Below are positions 7,541 through 14,431 of a stretch of 20,930 nt of DNA, in pieces. The stretch is taken from contig JASEIZ010000012.1 of the NCBI GenBank assembly GCA_030017395.1, positions 1 through 20,930 of the forward strand, given 5' to 3'. The translations under genes were made by a program, and so were the position numbers. Origin of the DNA: Desulfobacterales bacterium. Lineage in GTDB: Bacteria; Desulfobacterota; Desulfobacteria; Desulfobacterales; ETH-SRB1. How positions within the stretch are numbered: the first letter of the stretch is position 1; each line of letters begins with the position of its first letter. Under the pieces are notes generated by a model. The model did not search any database, was not told where the DNA came from, and was given only the letters and a program-made list of their open reading frames with translations.

Positions 7541-8947
7541 TTACTCTTCTTCTTTTGGTTTTAAATGATCCGGCACAATAACCATCTTGAGAAGAATAGG
7601 CTTTAGAAAACTCCACTTGATTCCTATTTTATAAACTTCTTCCAGGTCCCTGATTGCATCCCAGCAATTATGACATGCTGAAACTACAAATTTTGCTCCG
7701 GTGGCTAGGATCTGATCACGCTTGACCTTCAAGCCTATGTTTCTTTGTTTCCTATAACGTCCGATACCGTTCAGGCCGCCGCCACCACCACAACAAAAAT
7801 TGTGTTCACGGTTTGGCTGCATTTCACGAAAATCCTCTGCTATGTATGTCATAATTTTTCTTGTAACATCACACAAACCGCCATTCCTGATATAATTGCA
7901 AGGATCCTGAAGTGTAACAGGCTCTTTGATCTTTTTAGCAGGATCTATCTTGAGCTTTCCTGTTTCCAGCGCTTCTAACACCCATTCAACATAATGCATC
8001 GATGGCACTGGTGTTTGACCGGTCTTGATCCCTGCCCAATAAGGCCCTTCGATAATCGTTGCCCGGTGAGCGTGGCCACATTCGGTTACAACCATCCTGT
8101 TTGGTTTAAGTCTGTCCATTGCATCATAGACCCATTCCACCTGGTTCTTGCAACCGGCCCAGTCCCCGGCAAACATCGCCAGGCTGGTCTCCTCCCAACC
8201 CTTGCTGGGAACGGTCCAGTTCTCACCGGCCAAATGGAATAAAATCGATGCCTCTGCAATATCCTCGGGATAGTGTTTTACTTCACGGGCATTTATTGTA
8301 TACATAATATCCGCATTAGGTTTATCAACAGGGATATTCAGGCCCGGATAATATTCCTCGTTTTCTTCCGCCATCCACTCACAGGTTTCAATAAAATCAG
8401 TTACAGTAACATCCATCTGCGCATTATATATCCAATGCATGCCTGATCCTATTTTCATCTCATACGGAACGAAACCCTGCGAAAAACAGAGGCCTCTCAA
8501 ATAGCTGAACATGACTCCCATATCAATACCATGAGGACAATACATTCCGCAGCGATTACAGCAGGTGCATTTTCCCCACGCTGTATCCATGCAATTGATC
8601 ATGAATTGAGTATCTACATCCCCTTTTCTTTTTACCAATTCACCAAGCGTGGATTGTATTTTATAAGAGGGAATCTGGGTTGGATCATTATCATTTGCAA
8701 GATAAAAGAAACAGGTGTCAGCGCATAAACTACAATGAGCGCAAATTTCCAGCCATGTACGGATTCGAGATTTGCAGGTAGTCTCCAGAGTTTTTTTCAA
8801 CGCGACCGTATCAACTGGAAATACTTCGAGCTCCTTATAATACCTTACGCCCTTGTCTGCCAATAAGAGATCGAGCTCCTCTTGGGTTTTCACAGGTTTT
8901 CTGGTGACAAGAGGTGGAAGGTCTTGGCTTTTTGCTTCTTCTGCCAT
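7541..8947 (-). CDS. tmcB: HdrD-like iron-sulfur protein of a Tmc/Hmc-type complex (TmcB/HmcF type)
   Basis: A 468-residue cytoplasmic iron-sulfur protein related to HdrD and DsrK. The N-terminal half has two [4Fe-4S] motifs: CAHCSLCADTC (about residues 69-79) and CTCCNRCGMYCP (about 126-137). The C-terminal half has a complete CCG domain: DPCNYIRNGG, then NFCCGGGGGLN, then ACHNC, the signature that in HdrD binds a special [4Fe-4S] cluster. An earlier CCG-like half contains TECGHAH. In Tmc and Hmc this subunit receives electrons from the membrane cytochrome on the cytoplasmic side. It starts at an ATG with AAGGAG 8 bases upstream, 42 bases after the membrane-subunit gene. Length and the adjacent Rrf2 gene also fit HmcF; sequence alone does not separate the two names. 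Confidence 0.88.
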   Translation of the reverse strand: MAEEAKSQDLPPLVTRKPVKTQEELDLLLADKGVRYYKELEVFPVDTVALKKTLETTCKSRIRTWLEICAHCSLCADTCFFYLANDNDPTQIPSYKIQSTLGELVKRKGDVDTQFMINCMDTAWGKCTCCNRCGMYCPHGIDMGVMFSYLRGLCFSQGFVPYEMKIGSGMHWIYNAQMDVTVTDFIETCEWMAEENEEYYPGLNIPVDKPNADIMYTINAREVKHYPEDIAEASILFHLAGENWTVPSKGWEETSLAMFAGDWAGCKNQVEWVYDAMDRLKPNRMVVTECGHAHRATIIEGPYWAGIKTGQTPVPSMHYVEWVLEALETGKLKIDPAKKIKEPVTLQDPCNYIRNGGLCDVTRKIMTYIAEDFREMQPNREHNFCCGGGGGLNGIGRYRKQRNIGLKVKRDQILATGAKFVVSACHNCWDAIRDLEEVYKIGIKWSFLKPILLKMVIVPDHLKPKEEE

Positions 8948-8989
8948 ATTTATATCTCCTTAATGAAATTATTGTTAAATTTTATATAG

Positions 8990-9664
8990 TTACCAAGCAA
9001 TTCCCCTGCCTCTCGCTCCCCCCCTCTTTATCCCATAGTCCATACCAATCTGGATTCTGGAGCAGAAGAAGAGAACGAAATGCGAAAGCTTTGTAAAAGG
9101 AATTGTTATCAGCATGATCTCGCCACTGAGAATATGCACAATTAACCAAAATTTGTAGTCCATCCATTGATGATAGGCAATATAGCCTGTAATAAAAGGA
9201 GCTATCGCAATACCTAAAACTATATAATCCCACGCAGTTGTTAAAAATCTGACATTAGGCTCAACTATACGACGGATTAAAAAGAAGATCCCCGCAGCGA
9301 TCACTGCTAAGGTCATATAATCTGCTAACTTGTCGGATATGGTAAACCAGCTTATGTTCCACGATTCTTCTATCAGCACTACATGAGCTACCAGAAAGAT
9401 CGGAGTTATGATAAGGCAGATATGGAATAGATAGGTTACAGCCATAAAAACCGGATGGTTTGCTGTTGTTCGATTGAAAGGCAACAGCCAATGGAAAAGA
9501 GATCTTGCCGCTCCAGTAATGCCGCCATCAAGCTTTTCAGAATAGGCCACTCTATCGAGCTGCCAATCAAGACCTTTTACATACCAAACGATTCTGGCGA
9601 TAATCCCGATAAAAAAGATAGCAAATGAAATCAAGGCAAATGGCCCGCTTACAAATTCATACAT
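8990..9664 (-). CDS. tmcC: NarI-like membrane cytochrome b subunit (TmcC/HmcE type)
   Basis: A 224-residue integral membrane protein with five predicted helices (about residues 7-29, 72-95, 112-132, 143-165 and 175-205). Paired histidines stand where heme b ligands are expected in the NarI/DsrM/HmcE/TmcC group: FHICLIITPIFLVAH in the second helix and VHILSGEIMLITIPFTKLSH in the last. GLDWQLDRVAYS near the N-terminus and the basic IKRGG C-terminus are also characteristic. It would carry electrons across the membrane between a periplasmic cytochrome c and the HdrD-like partner encoded next. AAAGGGGG precedes the ATG. A sigma-54 promoter lies about 100 bases upstream. TmcC and HmcE are homologous, and the name here is provisional. 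Confidence 0.88.
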   Translation of the reverse strand: MYEFVSGPFALISFAIFFIGIIARIVWYVKGLDWQLDRVAYSEKLDGGITGAARSLFHWLLPFNRTTANHPVFMAVTYLFHICLIITPIFLVAHVVLIEESWNISWFTISDKLADYMTLAVIAAGIFFLIRRIVEPNVRFLTTAWDYIVLGIAIAPFITGYIAYHQWMDYKFWLIVHILSGEIMLITIPFTKLSHFVLFFCSRIQIGMDYGIKRGGARGRGIAW

Positions 9665-9665
9665 G

Positions 9666-9752
9666 TCAATCCCCCTTTGTTATGTATAAGATCAATACCC
9701 CACTTAACAGGGTAGAAAATCCGGTTAATCCCGTTAAAAAAGTTCTCCACAA
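9666..9752 (-). CDS. Possible micro-ORF for a single-pass membrane peptide (HmcD-like position)
   Basis: Just before the cytochrome gene an open frame encodes a short hydrophobic peptide: LWRTFLTGLTGFSTLLSGV followed by LILYITKGD, one clear membrane helix with a charged end. The stop TGA lies one base before the cytochrome ATG, and the cytochrome's ribosome site (AAAGGGGG) is inside the frame's end, which suggests translational coupling. An ATG at 9848 exists in frame, but it lies upstream of the predicted sigma-54 start (about 9767), so a TTG at 9752 is the best start within that transcript (28 residues). There is no good ribosome site. The small membrane subunit HmcD occupies this position in the Desulfovibrio hmc operon. 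Coding status is uncertain. Confidence 0.35.
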   Translation of the reverse strand: MWRTFLTGLTGFSTLLSGVLILYITKGD

Positions 9753-9776
9753 TGGTATGGCATTAAGTTTATTAGA

Positions 9777-9792
9777 AACAAAATCTATGCCA
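9777..9792 (-). promoter_or_regulatory. Sigma-54 (-24/-12) promoter of the cytochrome-tmcB unit
   Basis: On the minus strand TGGCATAGATTTTGTT: GG at -24, ten bases, then GT in place of the usual GC at -12. It closely resembles the element before tmcD. The predicted transcript start is near 9767. Confidence 0.65.
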
Positions 9793-9870
9793 TTTATATT
9801 TATTAAATAATTACCTAATATATTTAAATAGATAGATATGAACTGCATTCTGATGTCGTCACAGATAGAA

Positions 9871-9926
9871 TTGCATATTGCAATACTTTAGTTGCAGTTA
9901 GTTGTATTTTGAAAAGAATTGTTGCA
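9871..9926 (-). promoter_or_regulatory. Upstream activator site, TTGCA palindrome cluster
   Basis: TTGCA-TAT-TGCAA (9871-9883) is a perfect palindrome; further TTGCA half sites lie at 9892 and 9922. The palindrome centre is about 110 bases upstream of the predicted sigma-54 start, a usual enhancer distance. The same palindrome occurs before the chelatase-like gene and before tmcD. Confidence 0.6.
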
Positions 9927-9948
9927 TCCAATCGTCTTAATCTAAAAT

Positions 9949-10004
9949 TGAAGATTCCCCGTAGCAAGAGCTACGGGGAATGCGCTCGCTATTGCGGTTC
10001 AAAA
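9949..10004 (+). repeat. GC-rich repeat family 2, copy D with 12-bp perfect hairpin
   Basis: ATTCCCCGTAGC pairs perfectly with GCTACGGGGAAT (9954-9965, 9970-9981, loop AAGA), followed by the family tail GCGCTCGCTATTGCGGTTCA. It lies downstream of the PocR gene and could stop or protect that transcript, but there is no strong T-run. The rest of the 9753-10143 gap holds the activator sites, the sigma-54 promoter and a weak hairpin at 10107-10123 (GACCC/GGGTC). A 64-residue frame through here is not credible. Confidence 0.65.
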
Positions 10005-10143
10005 CTCGACTTTGGGCATTGGATATTCGATGTTCATAGCCTTTTAGATTAACGGGGATACGTCCTTGATATTGGATTGTAATCTGTATGAATTGCGATG
10101 CTTTTAGACCCCTTCGAAGGGTCTTCATCAAAAACCATTTATT

Positions 10144-10641
10144 CTACAGGTGGCAGGTGATTCTTAACAGCGCTTCTTCCAGATATTTGACATTTTTTTC
10201 AAGATCATAAGTAGAAAGTATCTTTACATCTTTGACGAGTTCTTTGTCTTCTTTTTCAGATATATTGAGAATCTTTGAAATATAAAAATCATCCAGCTTA
10301 CCGCCCTCAAGAAGTACGCCACATCCACCTGCGGTTCCAAGAAATTCATCATTATAAAATATCGGCGTAACAAATTTTGTGAAGCCCACGTCGCATTCTC
10401 CGATAAAGGTCTTTTTGCTGTTTTTTGCTTTGAGGGACATATTTTGCTGAGCAGATGCGCAAACCAACCGGCCATTTTCATTGCCCTTTATCAGGGGGCA
10501 GGCCTTGTTGGCCCATGCAACAGGCGGACAAATAACAACATTGTCGATGTTTTGCACACCGCAGTTGACTGTGAACTTTTCACAAATTTCTTTTACCATC
10601 TGCTGCCATGTTTCTTTTGGCGCAATATCTGTAAGTTTCAT
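10144..10641 (-). CDS. PocR sensory-domain protein
   Basis: A 165-residue protein consisting essentially of one PocR domain, a ligand-binding sensor fold named after the PocR regulator of propanediol/cobalamin genes. Typical features are the start TWQQMVKEICEKFTVNCGVQN, the Cys-containing ACPLIKGNENGRLVCASAQQ stretch, KKTFIGECDVGFTKFVTPI and the FLGTAGGCGVLL segment. There is no DNA-binding or output domain, so it would act as a stand-alone sensor or signalling partner. AGGAGA precedes the ATG. It follows the chelatase-like gene by 96 bases, with a possible terminator in that gap, so co-expression is likely but not certain. The ligand is unknown. Confidence 0.85.
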   Translation of the reverse strand: MKLTDIAPKETWQQMVKEICEKFTVNCGVQNIDNVVICPPVAWANKACPLIKGNENGRLVCASAQQNMSLKAKNSKKTFIGECDVGFTKFVTPIFYNDEFLGTAGGCGVLLEGGKLDDFYISKILNISEKEDKELVKDVKILSTYDLEKNVKYLEEALLRITCHL

Positions 10642-10690
10642 ATAGACTCTCCTGCAATTTGTGTTATTAGGTCGTCATGAGGCATCAGCG

Positions 10691-10712
10691 AAAAAAAAGC
10701 ATGTTCTGCTTT
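10691..10712 (-). terminator. Possible terminator after the chelatase-like gene
   Basis: On the minus strand AAAGCA pairs with TGCTTT (6 bp, loop GAACA), followed by five more T. The stem is short, so partial read-through into the PocR gene is likely. Confidence 0.45.
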
Positions 10713-10737
10713 GTTCTGTCCCCACGGAATAGTCGAA

Positions 10738-12795
10738 TTAACTACTCGACCAAACATGACGGTTGAGGGATGAATTGACTATGTCTACAAGCCCTTCGAC
10801 CCGAAGATCATTCATTTTATAATAGAGTCCTCCGAGTGAGGTGGAAAGTTTTTTCATCTGGTCTCTTCCTTTTGTATTGGCCGTGTCGATAACCACCGAC
10901 TTTATTCCATGCTGTCTTGTTTCCTCCGCCACTTCCATTGCTTCCTTCAAGGCATGAGAAGAGATAAGATCATGAAGAGATGGCAAGCCGCACTCTCCTG
11001 TTGAGTGGTAGTGATTAATAACTCGATCCCTGGCTTCTTTAAGTTTCTCAGAGGGTTTCATAATTATATTGGCCTTGCCATCTGAAATGACAATCAGCAA
11101 GAGAATTTCGTTTTTCATCTTCAGGGAGTACTTCTTAAGAGCCTCGTTTGCCACACACAGACCTTTTGCAAGAGGTGTTCTTCCTCCGACAGGCATTTGT
11201 TCCAGCATCTTTCCAGCCTTTTCCTTGTCAGCTGTAGGAGGGAGTATAACCCTGGCTTTGTTGCCGTTAAAAGTGACCATACCGACTCTATCTCTTTTCT
11301 TATACGCGTCATTCAGCAAGGAAAGAACAGCTCCCTTGGTTTGTACCATCCTTTGTTGGGCACCCATAGAACCGCTGGCGTCAACCAGAAAAAGGATTGT
11401 TTGAGCAGTCCTTCTGCTTTTTCGTTTTTCTCTAAGGTCTGCATATTCGACAGCTATGGCCAGATTGCCATGGTCACGATAGACCTGATAAGGAGCTGCC
11501 GCTCGAAATGTAGCAGCAAAAGCTATATCCATGGAAGCGTTCTTTGGAATCATGGAGCCGATCTGTTTACCAGGACCAAGGTTGGATTCGATCTTGCTTC
11601 GCTTGCCACTGCGGGGTTGTCTCGATTTATTTGTAATGACGGAGAGATGTCTGACAGTAAATGGTTTATCTACTCCAAAGACCGCTTCAGCTGGTTGTTT
11701 GTGTTGATGTTTCTGCATGTGACTTCCGCTTTCCTTATTGTCTTTTTCAGAAACATCGGTGGATGAATTATTTTCAACCCATTTCTTTAATAACTTTTGA
11801 AGCCCGCTTTTTTCATCTGTTTGTGATTGAAAGGACTTTTCTTTCATCCTGTGCGGAAGGACTAAACCGGCGGCTTTTTGAATGTCTGCTTCTGTTACTT
11901 CAGTATTACCATGATAAGCAGCCATTGTTCTGGCTGTTTTAATGATAAAAAGATCGGTGCGATGGCCATCTACCCCAAAGTCAAGAGCCATCCGCGCTGA
12001 AAGTTTGTACATCTTATCAGGGCATACTACCTTTGATAATATTTTAGAGGCATTGAAAACAGAGTTTCTTAACTGCCTTTCTTTTTCCTTCCATGAGTCA
12101 ACAAAGGCGGTCGGATCATTCTCAAAATCAAGATACCTTTTGACAACAGAAGTCCTCTGATCAATGTCATCCAAGCCCTGAACATAAACGCAGAGGCCAA
12201 ACCGATCCAGAAGTTGTGGGCGCAATTCCCCTTCTTCGGGATTCATGGTTCCTAAGAGTATCACTCGTGCCGGATGGCTAAAGGAGATTCCTTCACGTTC
12301 GACGATGTTAACACCGGATGCCGCAACATCCAGCAATATGTCCACCAGGTGGTCATCAAGCAGGTTCACTTCATCTACATACAGAATACCTCGATTAGCC
12401 TCAGCCAGAATTCCGGATTGAAAACGTCTTTCACCCTTCTTGATGGCATGCTCTATATCAAGAGTACCAATAACTCGATCCTCAGTAGCTCCAAGTGGCA
12501 AATCAACAACAGCCATTTTCTGCGTTGTAGTTGGCAACTTTTCACCTTTTTCTATTTGCACGCGACAGTCATCGCACAGAGCGCCAACATCTTGCGGATC
12601 ACAGTGAAAATGACATCCCTCTACCACCTCAATTTCCTGCAAGAGAGATGCCAGGCTACGGATAGCCGTAGATTTAGCCGTGCCTTTTTGACCGCAAATC
12701 AGCACTCCCCTTAAAAGAGGATTAATGACGTTCAGGATTAAAGCCTCCTTCATTTCATCTTGCCCTACGATAGCTGTAAAAGGGAAATTAATCAT
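10738..12795 (-). CDS. Magnesium/cobalto-chelatase ChlI-ChlD fusion (AAA+ ATPase with VWA domain)
   Basis: A 685-residue fusion of a ChlI-type AAA+ ATPase and a ChlD-type von Willebrand A domain. Visible are FTAIVGQDEMKEAL at the start, Walker A GQKGTAKST (residues 35-43), a Cys cluster CHFHCDPQDVGALCDDC before the sensor region, Walker B ILYVDEVNLLDDH, and LLDRFGLCVYV. A polar linker (about 385-480) leads to the VWA domain with a full MIDAS motif, FLVDASGSMGAQQ. Such proteins power metal insertion into tetrapyrroles with a large ChlH/CobN subunit, which is absent here; an alternative role as an AAA+/VWA assembly chaperone is possible. The start is the ATG at 12795, preceded by GAGGAG; upstream sequence is the regulatory region. 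It has its own sigma-54 promoter. Confidence 0.9.
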   Translation of the reverse strand: MINFPFTAIVGQDEMKEALILNVINPLLRGVLICGQKGTAKSTAIRSLASLLQEIEVVEGCHFHCDPQDVGALCDDCRVQIEKGEKLPTTTQKMAVVDLPLGATEDRVIGTLDIEHAIKKGERRFQSGILAEANRGILYVDEVNLLDDHLVDILLDVAASGVNIVEREGISFSHPARVILLGTMNPEEGELRPQLLDRFGLCVYVQGLDDIDQRTSVVKRYLDFENDPTAFVDSWKEKERQLRNSVFNASKILSKVVCPDKMYKLSARMALDFGVDGHRTDLFIIKTARTMAAYHGNTEVTEADIQKAAGLVLPHRMKEKSFQSQTDEKSGLQKLLKKWVENNSSTDVSEKDNKESGSHMQKHQHKQPAEAVFGVDKPFTVRHLSVITNKSRQPRSGKRSKIESNLGPGKQIGSMIPKNASMDIAFAATFRAAAPYQVYRDHGNLAIAVEYADLREKRKSRRTAQTILFLVDASGSMGAQQRMVQTKGAVLSLLNDAYKKRDRVGMVTFNGNKARVILPPTADKEKAGKMLEQMPVGGRTPLAKGLCVANEALKKYSLKMKNEILLLIVISDGKANIIMKPSEKLKEARDRVINHYHSTGECGLPSLHDLISSHALKEAMEVAEETRQHGIKSVVIDTANTKGRDQMKKLSTSLGGLYYKMNDLRVEGLVDIVNSSLNRHVWSSS

Positions 12796-12856
12796 ACAGG
12801 CTCCTCTATTTCTCCTCTCTTTCAAAATATGATACAAAACCATCAGATTCATATTA

Positions 12857-12872
12857 TCAAGATGTGTGCCAA
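12857..12872 (-). promoter_or_regulatory. Sigma-54 (-24/-12) promoter of the chelatase-like gene
   Basis: On the minus strand TTGGCACACATCTTGA: consensus TTGGCAC at -24, ten bases after GG, then GA in place of GC at -12. The predicted start is near 12846, about 50 bases before the ATG. Confidence 0.65.
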
Positions 12873-12940
12873 GTTTATTATCGAAACTTTCATGTATATA
12901 TTTCATATAGTAAGGCATATATCCTGAATCGTTCTTTATG

Positions 12941-12977
12941 TTGCAAAGTGCATTATTGCTGTTGCATATAGTTGCAA
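12941..12977 (-). promoter_or_regulatory. Upstream activator sites of the chelatase-like gene
   Basis: TTGCA-AAG-TGCAT (12941-12953, 9 of 10 arm bases) and TTGCA-N6-TGCAA (12962-12977). The first is centred about 100 bases upstream of the predicted sigma-54 start. AATACTTTA follows at 12983-12991, also found next to the palindrome at 9871. Confidence 0.55.
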
Positions 12978-13015
12978 ATTGAAATACTTTATGTGCCAAG
13001 GTGGGGGGTAAAAGT

Positions 13016-14365
13016 CTATCCGAACGAATCATACGATTTATGCTCCATACCGTATTTCTTCATCTTTCTCCAGAGGGTAGTTTTGTGGATGCCAAGCCCT
13101 CTGGCAGTCCAGCCGCGATGACCATAGTATTTTTGCAAAGTCTGCTTTATCAGTTCTGCTTCGGTTTCCTGCAAATTCTTTTCGGATAAAGAGGAGGGGG
13201 ATGTTGTTTTTTCTCTCTGGTAACCCTGCATACTCTTTGGAAGGTATTTCAACTCCAATATATCTCCACGACATAGTACAAAAGCGTGTTCAATGATATT
13301 TTCCATCTCCCTGATATTGCCGGGAAAGTCATAATTCATAAACCTTTCCATTACTTCATCTGACACACCGGAAATCTTTTTTCCGGTAAGCGCATTGAAT
13401 TTCTCAATAAAGTGGTCAACCAGGAGCGGAATATCATCCATACGCTCCGATAGTAACGGCAGATCTATCCTTACGACACTGATCCGGTAATACATATCGT
13501 CTCGAAAGCTTTCTTTTCTTATCAGTTCAAGAAGATCACGATTTGTGGCCGTAATAATGCGAGCATTTGCCCTGAGTGTTTTGTTTGAACCTAACGGCTC
13601 ATAGGTACTATCCTGAAGAACCCGCAGAAGTTTTACCTGAACCGAAGGCGAAATATCTCCAATTTCATCCAAAAAAATTGTACCCTCATTGGCAAGGGAG
13701 AATCGTCCGGACTTGTCCTGCTTGGCATCGGTAAATGCACCTCTTACATAACCGAAGAGTTCACTTTCAAGCAAAGTATCAGGAAGGGCTCCACAGTTTA
13801 CGACCACAAAAGGGCCATTTTCCCTTGGGCTCAGGTCGTGAATCGCTCTGGCAAAGAGTTCCTTGCCGGTACCGCTTGCTCCATGGATAAGAACAGTCGA
13901 GTTGCTCTGGGCAATGTCAGGCAATATTTTGAACAAATCCTGCATCTTGTGATTCTTGCCGATTATATCTTTGAAAGTATACTGCTGAGCAATTTCCTTT
14001 TTTAGAGATTCTATGGCTGAAAGATCTCGAAACGTCTCTACTCCGCCGACCACTTTGCCCTGCCAATCTTTCAATACAGCAGTGGAAATACTTACCGGAA
14101 TTGTCTTGCCCTGCTTGTTCTTTATGTTGATCTTCATGTCAAGGACGCTGCCGAGGGTATTTATCGTCTTCTTAAGAGCGCAACCTCTTTTGCAAATGCT
14201 GGCGTGAAATATTTCCCAACACTTTTTGGCAATCGCTTCCTGTCTGCCGATTCCTGTAATTTTTTCGGCAGCACGATTAAATGAAGTGATATTCCAATCC
14301 TTGTCTACGGTAAAAACTCCTTCGGTTAGACTTTCTAAAACAGTATATAAGAAAGGTGCTTCCAT
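13016..14365 (-). CDS. Sigma-54-dependent activator, PAS-AAA+-Fis (paralog 1)
   Basis: A 449-residue enhancer-binding protein. A PAS domain (about residues 8-115) carries Cys49, Cys58 and Cys62 in CWEIFHASICKRGC. The central AAA+ domain has Walker A GASGTGKE, the sigma-54 contact loop as GAFTDA (Gly to Asp at position 5 of GAFTGA), Walker B GTIFLDEIGD and sensor region ITATNRDL. The C-terminal Fis-type helix-turn-helix ends HKTTLWRKMKKYGM. There is no receiver domain, so the PAS presumably senses the signal directly. It lies 66 bases after tmcB and probably belongs to the tmcD-tmcB unit. The ATG is conserved with the paralog at 18900, although the ribosome site GGAG is unusually far (13 bases). 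Confidence 0.93.
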   Translation of the reverse strand: MEAPFLYTVLESLTEGVFTVDKDWNITSFNRAAEKITGIGRQEAIAKKCWEIFHASICKRGCALKKTINTLGSVLDMKINIKNKQGKTIPVSISTAVLKDWQGKVVGGVETFRDLSAIESLKKEIAQQYTFKDIIGKNHKMQDLFKILPDIAQSNSTVLIHGASGTGKELFARAIHDLSPRENGPFVVVNCGALPDTLLESELFGYVRGAFTDAKQDKSGRFSLANEGTIFLDEIGDISPSVQVKLLRVLQDSTYEPLGSNKTLRANARIITATNRDLLELIRKESFRDDMYYRISVVRIDLPLLSERMDDIPLLVDHFIEKFNALTGKKISGVSDEVMERFMNYDFPGNIREMENIIEHAFVLCRGDILELKYLPKSMQGYQREKTTSPSSLSEKNLQETEAELIKQTLQKYYGHRGWTARGLGIHKTTLWRKMKKYGMEHKSYDSFG

Positions 14366-14396
14366 TTTAAATAAAGGGCTCCTTTTCTCGATCTTA

Positions 14397-14424
14397 CTCG
14401 CAAAAGACCTTTTACGAGAGCATC
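14397..14424. repeat. Collapsed remnant of the 133-bp element
   Basis: CTCGCAAAAGACCTTTTACGAG (14397-14418), followed by AGCATC, consists of just the two element ends joined. It forms a hairpin in the gap between tmcB and the activator gene and may attenuate transcription between them. No T-run follows on the minus strand. Confidence 0.55.
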
Positions 14425-14431
14425 GGTATTT

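Noticed and set aside
9937..10131. 64-codon minus-strand frame
   Set aside because: Consists largely of the family-2 repeat and its hairpin; no ribosome site.
12987..13001. Another TTGGCACAT box as a second sigma-54 promoter
   Set aside because: No TTG(C/T) at the -12 position ten bases after GG.
12796..13032. 79-codon N-terminal extension of the chelatase-like protein
   Set aside because: The extension has no family similarity, lies over a sigma-54 promoter and activator palindromes, and the ATG at 12795 has a good ribosome site and the expected ChlI start.
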